A stretch of 64,000 nucleotides of DNA from Sternotherus odoratus (Eukaryota; Chordata; Testudines; Kinosternidae), in contig JAVMKO010000002.1 in NCBI GenBank assembly GCA_032164245.1, positions 175,032,920 through 175,096,919 on the forward strand, read 5' to 3'. This document shows, in pieces, positions 46,359 through 58,742 of the stretch. Every line of letters starts with the position of its first letter. Position 1 is the first letter of the stretch. The translations under genes and the position numbers were made by a program. The notes under the pieces were generated by a model. The model was not told where the DNA came from and did no database searches. It worked only from the letters and a program-made list of their open reading frames with translations.

Positions 46359-47335
46359 GGGAACGTCTTCACTACAGCACTAAGTCGATTTTCCTTAAGT
46401 CGATTTTCTGAAGTCGACTTTAGAAAATGGACTAGTGCATCCCCACAGAGGACAGCAACTCCGTGTCTGTCCTTAAAACTTTTGCAGGTGTCGACATAGG
46501 GAGTGTTGCACTGTGGGTAAGTATCCCACAGTGCCGGGAGTCCCCAGCTGTCACCACCTTTCGGGGCAGCCAGGCACGCTCCACAGGGGACCAGCCCCAG
46601 TCCAAGCAGCCCCGCGAACCCCCCCGCCCACCTGAACAGCCCCGCGCCGGACCCCCCGCCTGCCCGAGCAGCCCCGCGAACCCCCCGCCTGCCCGAGCAG
46701 CCCCGCGAACCCCCCCGCCTGCCCCAGCAGCCCCGCGACCCCCCCACCTGCCCCAGCAGCCCCGCAACCCCCCCCCGCCTGCCCCAGCAGCCCCGCGAAC
46801 CCCCCCCCCGCCTGCCCCAGCAGCCCCGCGAACCCCCCGCCCACCTGAACAGCCCCGTGCCGGACCCCCCACCTGCCCGAGCGGGGGGGGAGCCGGCGTG
46901 GGGCTGCTCGGGTGGGCGGGGGGGTTCGCGGAGCTGCTGGGGCAGGCGGGGGGGTTCGCGGGGCTGCTCGGGCAGGCGGGGGGGTTCGCGGGGCTGCTCG
47001 GGCAGGCGGGGGGGTTCGCGGGGCTGCTGGGGCAGGCGAGGGGGTTCGCGGGGCTGCTGGGGCAGGCGAGGGGGTTCGCGGGGCTGTTCAGGTGGGCGGG
47101 GGGTTCGTGGAGCTGCTCGGAAGGTCGGAGGCTTAATGTCACCTGCAGCCTCACTAGCTGAAAATCGACCTAGAGAGAGGTCGACTTCAGCTACGCCTCT
47201 GGTAAGGGAGGAGTTATAAAGTCGATTTTAAGGTCCCTTAAAATCGACTTTAAGGGCATGCAGGTGAGGACGTGTACAGGCTTAAATCGACCTTAGGTTG
47301 CTAAAGTCGACTTTAAGCTGTAGTGGGGACCAGGG
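46359..47335. mobile_element. TIR element with GTCGA repeats and GC palindrome core
   Basis: A 977-bp element. The left end gggaacgtcttcactacagc matches the reverse-complemented right end ccctggtccccactacagc. Flanks ctta (46355-46358 and 47336-47339) may be a TSD. Subterminal zones carry repeated aagtcgattt/aaatcgactt. The core is a large minisatellite palindrome. The surrounding old repeat resumes at 47340 with ggtacttaaatacctttgaa. The 232- and 240-codon frames over the core are low-complexity and open on both strands, so not genes. A smaller likely relative is at 26800-27075. Confidence 0.75.
46603..47125. repeat. 30-bp-unit minisatellite arranged as a palindrome
   Basis: The left arm (about 46603-46870) has nine units of the type agccccgcgaacccccccgc plus ctgccccagc. 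The right arm (about 46884-47125) has seven or eight units of the reverse type gggctgctcgggcaggcggg plus ggggttcgcg. The centre is near 46877. Units are about 30 bp, CpG-dense and C/G-skewed within each arm. Strong hairpin and G-quadruplex potential is expected, and the assembly of such a block may be unreliable. Confidence 0.9.
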
Positions 47336-47339
47336 CTTA

Positions 47340-49198
47340 AGGTACTTAAATACCTTTGAAAAATCTGTCCTGCATTCCCTAGGGTTCCTTTATACAAGTT
47401 ACAGATGGAAAACACCAATTAAGTCATGTAATCTAAAAGTATATATCCTGGTGCTTTAACCAAGCTAGTTTTAAAATGCCTGAAGTGATGGAGCTTCTGG
47501 CATTTTTCTCAGAAAACTCTTCCAGAGTTTTACTTGGCTAATTCATTCACTCAGACTCCTACCTTAAGGTTTAAAAGGAGCCTGGAGAGCTAGCTGTGTT
47601 CTGGTCCATTTGACCATCCAGCCAATGTACTGGAGCTGACTGTGGTAGTGTAAAGCACCATGATTTTCATCTAGAAGCTGAGCTCCAGACTCATTAAAAA
47701 GACACCTTGAGACACTTTAATAAAATTAATATAAATTGTTAATATATATATATGTATATATATAGATCACGCACGCAAATAAATATAAGTGATTTATATT
47801 ACAATGTATTCATAGCATGACTTGCCTAATTAAAGTACACCTTTCCTTATTATGTTTTATGGACTCCATTACTATAATGCAGGCTGCCTCAAGCAGAATG
47901 AGGCAGAATATGATCCCAGAAAAAAAAGAGAGAACATTTGTGTCTTTTATTCAAGACTTGCTGAATGGTGGATAATAGAAAATGACACATTACAAAACAG
48001 GACTAACAGGAAGTGAGCTACTGCAGTATTAATATTTACATCATTGTGTTCAATAAATCCAAGAAAAGACATCTTTCAATTGCAAGTGTGTCTATATATG
48101 TGAACATTTGTATTGGAGGTCTTTATGCAAGCATACCCCAACCTATTTTGTACTAATAAATAAAAGTACAGTAAAAACAAAAACATATTTAATAATTACC
48201 ATTTTCAAAGCAGTTTTCAAACATTAACTAGACAACAATATCCATCAATACTTTTGCATTTTTAAATTAATCTACCATAAATTGCCAATACAAATATGCC
48301 AGAGAAAGGGTACGCAGATTTTTGCTAACATATAAAACCCAGGAATCAGGAATAACAAAATGGTATGGATTTTGTAGGTTATTCCCTAATGTTAAGGTTT
48401 TAAAAAATATTTCTATTAAATGTAGCATTGTCTTTAAAATTTATTATCGTTGCATATTTTTATTTAGTTTTTCATGTACTTGCACATCTTTACTGAATAT
48501 TATGTGACATATTCAGAAGAAATATGTCTACAACAGCTTTCAGGAATTTAATTTTACAAATGTTATAGGGAAGCAATTCAAATTGCATACTAATTTAATC
48601 AATTGTGGGAAATTTGTAATACCTTGTCAACTCTTGGGTTAATACATATTATACAGGTTCTTTCCCAGAGGCCAGAGTAAAATCTGTGTTTGTTTCATTC
48701 ATTACAGCTCTCTTCAACAGTGCATAAATAATTCTGTTGCTTCCAGGAGGAAACATCATCCAAAATAAGGATTAAAGTTAATCAAAATAAAGCGTGTTCA
48801 ATTTAAAAGAGAAAAATGCCCACTAAAACATTCAATACTCTACATTGATACATTGATACTCTATCAAAAAAAAGGTGGCCTACCTCAAGCAAGTTCAAGT
48901 GTATTGGTTGAATAGTGCCAACCGGTGCTAGTTGTGTTATGGAGGCCTTAAACTGTCCAGTAAAGTCGGCTTCAAGACATCGGTCATTAATATTCACTTC
49001 ATTTAGAAAGTTACTTAATTTAAATGAAACACTTGCTTTTTTACATAATAGTGTCTTTTAAAAATCATATGTATTTGTTAAAGTATGGCTTTCCAATCAA
49101 TGCAATACAATTAACCTAAGGTATTAATAGTAAAATATAAAATAAAAAGACTAAGTTTTCACAGAATGTCAAAAAGGTTGCAATTTTTAGAGCATGAA
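47340..49198. other. Unassigned AT-rich sequence
   Basis: No gene or named repeat apart from a short (TA)n at about 47740-47764. Even composition over 47.8-49.2 kb makes it a candidate for conserved non-coding sequence. Confidence 0.4.
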
Positions 49199-49304
49199 AC
49201 CAGAGCATGTCGCTGTGTCAAATGTGTGTGTATTTTGAAGGAAAAAAATCAATCTAGATTAAAATGTTCATACTCTCTAATGCCTGAATTGCTTGAGAAA
49301 GATA
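49199..49304 (+). repeat. Left arm of a 106-bp inverted repeat pair
   Basis: Runs from accagagcatgtcgctgtgt to gcttgagaaagat. The reverse complement occurs at about 50886-50990 with only three mismatches over roughly 100 aligned bases. Similarity stops abruptly at both ends. It does not have terminal inverted repeats, a poly-A tail or Pol III boxes that I can see. Both arms sit in a similar open frame (VKCVCILKEK, KCSYSLMPEL), which follows from their nucleotide identity and is not proof of coding. Confidence 0.8.
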
Positions 49305-50885
49305 TGGATAGGCTGTTTTTTTATGGCTGTCTTTTCTTGTTTTGTACATTATGTCAAGATCTCAGCCATCTGATCACCAATAAAAAAAAACCCATGTATT
49401 TCATTCAAGGACAAAACAAAAAAATACCACCCCACACACTGCCGCCCAATCAAAGCCACGCTTTGATCCTTGAAATTGTGATCCTGCATTCAATCCATGT
49501 TACCTATTTTGTATACCATAAAAATAAGGATTATGAAATCTTATTTCAAATAGCTGCGTGCCGGAGGAAACAAAAAAATAAGCCACGTTAATTTAATCTT
49601 CTTGCCTAAATGTTAACAGCAGTGTAAAAATGGATGCTCTCATCCTTGTAATCAGTTGCATGGTGCACAAGGGCAGCAGTCTCTGGTGCCTCATCTGTGA
49701 ACTAATCTTTCATTTCATAGCAGATCTTTCCATATCAAACAACACAAATGACTTAATTTGCATGACAGGATTTGTAACGGGGCAAATCTAGTGTCAAAGT
49801 CGATTAAAGATTACACCGGAGAACTATCATAATCAGTACTCTAATGAGCCTAAATAGTACATGTAAAGTCTCCCCTTTTTGCCATTCCAGTCATGTATAA
49901 AAGGGAATGTGTTTCTTTTCATCGGTGAGCCAGTCCTTTGGTTTGCACATTACGCCCTACGTTGAGCTAAAGTCATGTCAGTCTGGTTTCAGAGGGAGAG
50001 AAAGGGAAATAATAAAGCAAACATCACTTCACAAATGACATTGCTTGGTATAAGCCAACGTTTGAAGCCCTTAATTCTTCTAATCTGCAAAATAGTCAAT
50101 GCTAATGGGTTTTTGCCTTTGTGGAAGCTGATGCATAGAAAGAAAAACTTTAATGAGCTGCCTGGGTTGTATGCTTACAGATACCTGTCAAATGTCTGTC
50201 ATCTTAGCTATCGTTGAGGCATTATAAAGAAAGTAAGAAGGAAGGAACGACAGTATTTGTACAAGCATTTTCATGCTAAAATGGCACAATTTTCTTCCTG
50301 TCATAATTTCATTGTATCCAAAAGTCTGAAAAGCTTAACCCTTTCACTAGCATACCCCATACAGCATATCACATGTAATGTTTGAGCTAGCCGCTTTAAA
50401 AACAGCATTGTGATTTGGTAACAGCATCTTCTGTGAAATTTGTTTCATAAATCCGAATTACCTATATTTAAAAAATGTGACAACAAACTATTGGAATCAA
50501 TTGCTGCACCCCAGGGAGATCCGGAGTTTATTAAATGTAACAAACCCATAATGTAGGAGTCTGTCATCGCAATAATTTCTTTTTGAGTTCTTAATTCCAC
50601 ACTCCTTTGTATCTTTAGGCTGCTAATAAGAACAGTGGTACAATGAGGTCAACAAACTCCCCTAGTCGCACCTTCTCTTTCATTAACAGAAACAGGAAAT
50701 ATGAATCCATCTTATTACAGTGGCAGCCACTAACTCTGCTATTCTGTACTGCAGTTAGGCTGAGTCAGCCTTGTTTTCAGACCTTTATAATTACAGTACT
50801 CCACAATAAAAATCTGCTCTGAACTGAAACTAAGTTTTATTTCAAGTGTGATTTTTGTTCCTTTCCAGACCTACAGCCAACCCTA
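49305..50885. other. Spacer between inverted arms; candidate conserved non-coding sequence
   Basis: About 1.58 kb of unique sequence. 49690-49880 has the look of regulatory DNA: aatttgcatgacagg (octamer-like core), gtcgattaaagattacaccg, and aatcagtactctaatgagcc. This is only a pattern impression. The 80-codon frame at 49975-50217 lacks a recognisable domain. Confidence 0.35.
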
Positions 50886-50990
50886 TCTTTCTCAAACAAT
50901 TCAGGCATTAGAGAGTATGAACATTTTAATCTAGATTGAGTTTTTTCCTTCAAAATACACACACATTTGACAGAGCGACATGCTCTGGTA
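50886..50990 (-). repeat. Right arm of the 106-bp inverted repeat pair
   Basis: Reverse complement of 49199-49304 (about 97% identity over the core). It is bounded on the plus strand by unrelated sequence: cagacctacagccaaccc to the left and taaagatgtatatgc to the right. Confidence 0.8.
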
Positions 50991-51234
50991 TAAAGATGTA
51001 TATGCTCTGTCATTTTAAATATAGCTTTAGACTCAGATCCTAACAACAGGTAGGCATGTTCTTAACTCTACTCACAGGCATAAGTGTTTGTGGGATCAGA
51101 GCCTTAATCTGTACAGTGACATTAATATCGCTGTAATGTGAACTTGTGATGTTCAAAAACAGGCAAGTTACTTCACCTACAAACGCTTCGACTAGATTAG
51201 GCACAACATGGGGAGCTGGAGATAGGGGTTTCTA

Positions 51235-51420
51235 ATGCCAGCTACCACGGGCTTGATGTGTGTGGCTCTGGGCAAGTCATCTAAACCTTCCATCTCAGTT
51301 TCCCCATCGAGGATAACCCCTGCTTACCCACCTGCCTCACATGGGAGCTGGGAGGACTAATTGGTTCATTTTGTAAATCACTTGTGTCACGTAAAGCGCT
51401 GTATAACTATTATGATTTTC
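51235..51420 (+). repeat. MIR/L2-type ancient repeat
   Basis: ctctgggcaagtcatctaaa, then atctcagtttccccatcgag, then gtaaagcgctgtataactat. This is the order of the MIR/L2 3' region (gggcaagtcatttaacctct, ctcagtttccccatctgtaa, gtaaagcgct). Diverged, non-coding. Confidence 0.7.
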
Positions 51421-54400
51421 ACAAGGACTTTTTGTACACAGATTTGCCATACTTGTAAAAATCCTCCGACCTCAGAATAAGGGCCTGATCCTGTTCCCAT
51501 TTATGTCAATGGGAATATGGCATGGCCTTGGAATGCAGTAATAGACTGAGTGTTATTGATGATATTTTGGTCTACCATATCAATCCATGGATAAGGTGTT
51601 TATGGAACTGTTTGTTTTATTAACTGTACTCATCCATCCTCCATTCCATGGTGCTTCAACGTGTCAAGGTATTGGCATGACACACTTCAATGCCTCTCAA
51701 GTATTCCTAAAACACCTCAGGCATTGGCTCATACATTTTCATAGAGCCATTACAATCTAAATAGAAGAACTTTAATGAGTGCATTGCAACTGCCTTGCTT
51801 CCAAAGGACTCACTGTAAGATCACACTGACCATATCTTACGTGCTTTTGCAGCACATGAGAATCTCAATGGAACAGTTTTCTCGCTCCCGCTCTCTTTTT
51901 TTAATGCAAACATACAGCAGATGAACATATGGCAAACAACTCAAGCAGATTTAAAGTTTGAGATTAAACAAACAAAAATAAGAAATTTTAATTATAGCCG
52001 AACCATAGAACTTAAGCTAGATAGTCAAATCTTGGCAGAGTTGAGGTTCCCCCAGGACTGAGTGATTGTAAATAAATACATGTGCTATAATACCTAGGCA
52101 TCAGGGAGTTAAGAACAGAGCAGTAGCATTAACTGTGAACTGGCTTTTCCCTGATTAGGCTACAAATTTAAAGGTGTGAAATGTGCAATAATTCTTAACA
52201 TTGTAATGACATCAGGTGTGCTGAAGTTACCCACAAATTAAAAATAAACAGGAAAAAAGAGAGGGCTTAATATATGGGAGGGTAGAGAATGGGAGAGGTT
52301 TTATGTAAGAAAGCTGACCGGTATCAGAATAAAATAAATGAATAACAATCCTTTTTAAAATAGGTCTTCTGGCATTGGTTAAATGTGATAGAGATGGACT
52401 GTCTAGGAAAAGCATGTTCCATTTACAGACACGATCACCTGCCAAAGTAGTGTGACAGCAGAATCCTAAAAAGGGTGAGGCTATTAGAATGTGAGCTACC
52501 ATGGGTATATGGTTTTAGGTGGTCTATGTGCATCCCCATAAAATCATCTCTCTTTAACTTTCACACACTTGTGAGTGTGTGTGGGTGTGTCTCTGTGCAT
52601 GAGAGAGAAGCATACAGAAAATGAGGTAGTTAAGGAACCCCTCCATTCTGAAAGAGATCTGATCTATCATTACATCACCTGTCATTCCCCTAAGGAAGGT
52701 TCCTTCTATTTGATGCGGATGGTGTGGCAAACACACCTACTTTTTTGGAAACATATACTTATTAATCACTCTCTATTTAAATTTAAGCATGCTGTTTATT
52801 AAATGATCACTCACGCTTCCTGACTGGTGTGTTTGGTACAGTAGCCACAGCATTCACACTATAATACAGAGAGCTGAACTTGAAGGGATTAGTGTACCAA
52901 CGTCAATAACATACATTAGCTGCATGTGTGTAGCTTTGACTTGGATTTCATCCACTTTCGGATATGAATAATTCATTCAACATTTCTGTCCAATTGTTCT
53001 CTTAACAACTGCAATATGAATTAAAAGGTTATAAGCCACGTTACTAAATAATCTTTTACGGTTTCCCAGTGGCAATTTGTGTACAATTTTTACAAATTCG
53101 GGCCTCTGCCGTTTCTGTTCCAGAGTTCATTTTTATTGCAATCCTACGCTAGCCTTTTCCCCTGAACACTACCTCTCTGACCTAACTGCCATACCTCTGA
53201 TCCTCTGCACCCCAGACGCTGTCACAAGTCTCCCTCCTTCCCAGGAGTTGAACACACAATAGAGAATAGGCCCTGGCTGTGAGGTTCAGCAGCCATTAAC
53301 CCCTACCAGCTGTTCCTGCAGGGAGCCTTCTGTGACTGAATGTCCTTTCTCTGCGGAGGCCCTCATTTCCACTAATCTAACTATTGTTGGTTAGGAATGC
53401 TGACAGGAGAAAAGAAATTTTTCTTGTGTCCATGCAAGTGTGTGTATCCATGTGTAAGTGAAGGAAGAGTGAAGGCTAATTTCTATAGTAGGCATGAATG
53501 GAAGGATTGGGAAAAAAACTAGTTAAAATGTGTTTACTTGCTTAAAAGGCTCAGTCAATTTAAATAATTTCAGTAGTATGCTCTGTTTTTAGGAGGGAGG
53601 GAGGGAAAACTAAACTAGTTACTATTATAGTTTTATGTTAAATCCCCTCCAGAGATTTTGATATGGTCCATATCTTTATTAAACCATTTCTCACAAAATA
53701 ACAAAGATCACAGGACAAACGTATGAATAAAAATGCTGGCATAAAGTTAAACATGCACAAAAATCACATCCTTTTGACAGATTTTTTTTGTTATTTCAGA
53801 ACTGGGCTTTTATGGAGTTAAGTTTACTTCATATTGATTGTCTACTTCCGGTACACTGATGGCTCACAACCTCTTCCAGGGATCAAATACATAAAGTGAG
53901 CACCATATTTCAATGAACACATTTAGGATCATGTACTAATATTGTACAAAGAAATAAATCTAAATCAATTGTGAGGAAAAGCATTTCTGACTTCATTTTC
54001 AACAGCCAGTCTAAACGCCATGCATCTTCCATGATCACATAATTTTAGAATTATACCTCGTTTCATTTTAAAATATTTTCATGCACCATTAATAGAGATA
54101 AATCATGAAAGAGTCTTCAGATTCCTTTTCCTTTTGTAGCCATGAAAGTGATGAGAATAACTACAATTTAATTAGGATGCAGAGTAAATATTTTATTTGT
54201 TGGAAAACTGTATATAATTTTGAATGTCATTGATTTCAATCCCCCCGCCAAAAAAAGATTTCTAACAGAAACTGTTTTTAAATTTAGTGCTCTATTTTAG
54301 CACTTGATAAAGTTCAGTAAAATACAACAGTTGGTCTAGTTCAAATCAAATTAGAAATAATTCATGTAGAAGTATATTTTCTGGGCAATTAGAGTGTACC

Positions 54401-55716
54401 GTAGTAGGACAAATGTCTGATATAATAAAGCTCTACTTTGCATCTGTTCCTGTGTCTAGACTGCTGCAATTACTGGTCCTTACAACAGCAGCAGCAAGAT
54501 AAAGCACTGCTTCTAGGTTATAACTATTCAAATTTTACATTTTCTTTCTTTGTCCTCTTTATTACCTAAATTATTTGATTGTTATAAAATAAATTTAATT
54601 TAATCAAGTTGCATTTTTTAAAAAATACAAATAAACAGTGCAGAATCTAGCACATTGTTTCAAAACATTAGCTGCCATGCATGGATACTGATTTCATTGA
54701 AGTTAAATGTGTGCAAATAATGCTTGATCAAAATGAAACAGCAGAAATGGCTCTGTGGATAAAGAGAAGACTTCACTCCCCATGGCTGTCAATCTGGCAT
54801 CTTTGACAGGCACTAAATTCACACAAAATATTAACAAGAGCACACCGCTAACCACTGTATTCTTGGGGGCTGAAAGACCCCACTCTAAGGAAGTATATGG
54901 GTATGTTGCTAGATAGTGAGGTGGACATCCTTATGAAAAAGAAAATAATCTCTAGCCTAAGTACAAATTTAAGGCAAATGCAGCCCTACATCCACATGTG
55001 GAACCCCTCTACCCCCACCCCTGATATCTCATTGGCATCAATGAGAGTACTGCCTCCAGACTGAGATCACTCTTCAAGTGCCACTTTTATCAGGTGATGA
55101 ATAACATTAGCAGTATGCTAAGTGTTGTGTGGTGTCCCTTATCCACTCAAACTTAGCTAATGTGGAGCCAAGAGAAATTCCTTCCTAAACAACGGTAAGG
55201 GCTTTGAACCACTGCCCAGCCTTAACTCCCACTGAAGTCAATGGGAATTGAGGGCTGCTCAGCACCTTGAAGGTCATACTGTGCTTCAGAAGTATTCCAG
55301 AAACTGCAGCATCATGTAATTCATGGGTGTGGACATTATTTATTGGGTTCAGTGGGACCGTAGTGTGCTATACAAGTTGGCGGGGTGGGGAGAATTGGGG
55401 TTTGCTAGTGAATCTGAACGAACGTTAAATATGTTTTTGTTTGGACAATCTACATAATTCAAAACATATTAAGTCACAGCCTTACATCCCGGCAAAGAAT
55501 AAAGCAAATACTAGGAAATTACACTGGTGAAATAATGGATGAAAGGAAAAAAAACGGTCATTAAAAGGCACCAAGAAAAATCTTGTGTACACAGCTGGAT
55601 CCACTGGAAATAGGAAAATCTAGCCCACCATACATGTTAGGGAGACCTAGTGGTAAGTTACTGGATCACCGGACAAAACTTGAACTCCAACATGAAGATG
55701 TAAGCAGACAATCCAC
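51421..55716. other. Repeat-poor AT-rich sequence
   Basis: No gene, RNA or named transposon is recognised in this 4.3 kb. Short CT/GT tracts occur near 52563-52610. 53700-54700 is AT-rich, non-repetitive and may hold conserved non-coding sequence, which cannot be judged without other genomes. Confidence 0.4.
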
Positions 55717-55728
55717 ATTGTACATAAA

Positions 55729-56445
55729 CAGGTTCAAGAATAGCAGCCGTGTTAGTCTGTATCCGTAAAGAAAGCGAGGAATACTTGTAGCACCTTAGAG
55801 ACTAACCAGTTTATTTCAGCATAAGCTTTTGTGGACTATAGCCCACTTCATCTGATGCATAGAATGGAACAGAAGTAAGATGTGTTTATACACACAGAAA
55901 GAAGAAGAAAAAAAAGTTGTACATTAGCATACCAATTCTAAGATCAGGAATCATAACATTCAAAAACCAGTAGGAGAACACTTCAATCTTCCTGGCCATT
56001 CCATTAAAGATTTGACGGGGTCAATTTTGAAACAGAAAAACTTCCAAAACAGACTCCAACGAGAAACTGAGGAACTGGAATTAATTTTCAAATTGGATAC
56101 AATTAACCAGGGACTAAATAGGACTTGCGAATGGTTCTCTCATTACACTAACTGATTGTATTTCCCGAGTTAATTTACCTTCAACACTTGCTATCTCGTG
56201 CAGACACAAAAATCCATTTCAAAAGGTATTTTTTTCTTTTGCTGATAATGGCCCATCCAGATTTAACAGGCTCTTAGAATTGGTATGGTAATGTACACTT
56301 TTTCTTCTTCTTCTTTCTGTGTGTATAAATGCATCTTACTTCTGTTCCATTCTATGCATCCGATGAAGTGGGCTATAGTCACGAAAGCTTATGCTGAAAT
56401 AAACTGGTTAGTCTCTAAGGTGCTACAAGTATTCCTCGTTTTCTT
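55729..56445 (+). mobile_element. Penelope-like element with inverted terminal arms
   Basis: A 717-bp insertion with an exact 12-bp target-site duplication, attgtacataaa (55717-55728 and 56446-56457). The left arm (about 55770-55945) is the inverted copy of the right arm (about 56270-56442); shared strings include aagcttatgctgaaataaac and its reverse. Between them, 55950-56155 encodes the PLE C-terminus: PVGEHFNLPGH-like, then QNRLQRETEELE, ending at a stop. Long terminal repeats in inverted orientation are a known PLE feature. The RT and the GIY-YIG catalytic part are missing. Confidence 0.85.
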
Positions 56446-56457
56446 ATTGTACATAAA

Positions 56458-57301
56458 ATAATCTATCTGCAGTTGTACCATTCAGACTGTGCTCTCATCA
56501 GATCTTGCACATTAAGAGGACTTACCCCAAATCAGTGTTTAGACAGGGAACCTCGAAGGAAAGCCTGGCTGCTGATGCACTAGGTATTAACTCCAGTGTC
56601 CTGGTTAAATTCAAACTTACTTATCGCTTTGTTCCTAACCAACATTTTCCTACCCATTCCAGTTGGCTAAGGTATTGCACAGATCTTCCATTCCTGCACT
56701 CAATGGTTAGTTAGTGCTGTCGGACACTTAAACAAGCTGCCATGCTTAAACCCAAGGCTGCAACATTTCAGTGGTAAGTGATGTTTGTAATTTGGTCCAG
56801 CATTTCAGCGGGACCAGAACTGTCTGGGCAATGTAAGTAGAAGGCCAAAGGGAACCGTGACTGTTTTGTTCTCTTATCCTATTGCCCAGCAATCCCACAT
56901 GAGGGAAAAGGCTGGGTTGCACCAATAACACTGATAGTGTTCTGCCTGATTGGTGGCCATCAGGACAGTAGCTCCAGAGTCAGCCTCCTAATAGTTAGTA
57001 TGAGAGAAAATGGTCATAAAAGCTACTGCAGAGATCCAACCAACCTGCTTCTTGGGTCCCACAATGGACACTGTTCCTGAAAATGGCTTGATGAAGGGAA
57101 AGAGGCAGGCTTGGGCCAAGACCTGGCTTGCTTATATGTTAGTGATTTTACCTGAGTTATGTTGGGGTGACACCTTGGGACCATTTGAAAAATGGCAGAG
57201 AGAGAGGAAAGAGATGCCCCTTCCTCAATTCACCCTGCAAGGGCTCTACCATCCTAGGTCTCTACCTTCTTAAGGGCAAGAATCAGTCATTTAATATAAG
57301 C
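56458..57301. other. Unassigned sequence
   Basis: No gene or named repeat is recognised. Frames of 61-87 codons have no domain. Confidence 0.4.
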
Positions 57302-57860
57302 GACAGAGAGTCTTGTAGCATCTTATAGACTAACAGATTTTAGGGATCATGAGCTTTCGTGGGCTAAGACCCACTTCATCAGATGAACGTTTTGGAAATC
57401 TCCAGAGGCAGGTATAAATATGCAGCCAAGAAAGCAGGGTAAATTCAATTGGGGAGGGTGAGGCCCATTTCCAGCAGCTGATCTGGAGGTGTGAACACTC
57501 AGAGAGGAAAAACTGCTTTTGTAATTGGCGAGCCATTCACAGTCTATGTTAAATCCAATTTTAAGTTAAAATTGTGTCAAATTTGCAGAGGAACTGGAGC
57601 TCAGCAGTTTCTCTTTGAAGTCTGATCTTGAAGTTTTTTAGCTGCAGGATGGCTGTCTTTAGATCTGTTATTGTATGTCCAGGGAGGCTGAAGTGTTCTC
57701 CTACAGGCTTTGGTATATTGCCTTTCCTAATATCTGATTTGTGTCCATTTATCCTTTTACGTAGGGACTGTCCAGTTTGGCCAATGTACATAGCAGAGGG
57801 GCATTGCTGGCACATCAGTATTGATAGAACAGTCTATACAGAAATACCTTATATATAATG
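57302..57860 (-). mobile_element. Penelope-like element 3' part with GIY-YIG fragment
   Basis: The 3' tail is at the left (plus strand cttgtagcatcttatagac, then gggctaagacccacttcat). The minus frame at 57561-57815 encodes MCQQCPSAMYIGQTGQSL, RKRINGHKSDI and PVGEHFSLPGH, then RLQRETAELQ. The YIGQT and R...H residues are those of the GIY-YIG endonuclease found at the C-terminus of Penelope-type elements. The N-terminal reverse transcriptase is absent, so this is a 5'-truncated non-functional copy. No TSD was found. Confidence 0.85.
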
Positions 57861-58742
57861 TTGATCACAATTATGTAAACAAGGAGCATAGCACAAATAA
57901 ATATATGCAAGGAGACTGTAGGTATAACTTTCAGAGGATAAGGCAATACGATAATTTTTAAAACTCTCACTCATGCAAATATCACCATGTTATTTGTAAT
58001 CTCTAAGTGTCACAGCTAAAGATACCCAAACAGAAAGTGGTTGTTGAGCAGTATGAGTTCATAAGGAAGGCCATCACCAGGGTTAAACTAATGTATTCTG
58101 CTATATACATCCAGGGGCCTGAGTATTCTACGATTCCATGACTACAGAATCTGGAGCACAATTCTATGACAAAATCTCAGATTCATTTTTTAAAAATTAA
58201 AGTTTCCAGCCTTATACTTCCAGAGATAACCCCCAAAATGTGAGTGGAGTGTATCTGATACTTGTCTGAGGACTTACCTACATGGCAATTTAGCATACAG
58301 CAAGCCACACAGCTAGGCCATCTGGAGAATGCACTAAAAATCCATAATCAAAAATAATCTTTGCTAAAAAATAACCATAGATTAATTGTATATCAAGTAG
58401 TTTCAACTACGAGCCACAATTGTGTGTGCGCGCACATGCTTGAGTGTGAAAGGGATGGAGATGAAAGGTATCTAAATGGAGATACAATAAACTCACTTTG
58501 CCATGGAATTTAGGAGATTTTGCCACTGAATGTAATCCCTTTGTGCCACAGAGAGTCAGAGGCCCTGATAGTATCAGGCGGTAATATGGCATGTATCTTC
58601 ACACTTCAGGAGCTTTATTCTCAAGGCAGCCAACTTCATTTGCACTAACACAAAGTGTCACGGAAAACCAAAACTGAATTAGAACAAACTTTAAAATTCT
58701 CAACACTGCAGAGAAGGTAGAGAAAATTATCATATTATTTAT
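57861..58742. other. Unassigned sequence
   Basis: No gene or named repeat is recognised. Confidence 0.4.

Noticed and set aside
46432..47219. Open frames of 120-240 codons with GGSRGCWGRRG- or ANPPACPSSP-type repeats
   Set aside because: They translate the 30-bp array (a multiple of three), so any frame without a stop in one unit stays open throughout. Not a silk, collagen or antifreeze gene.
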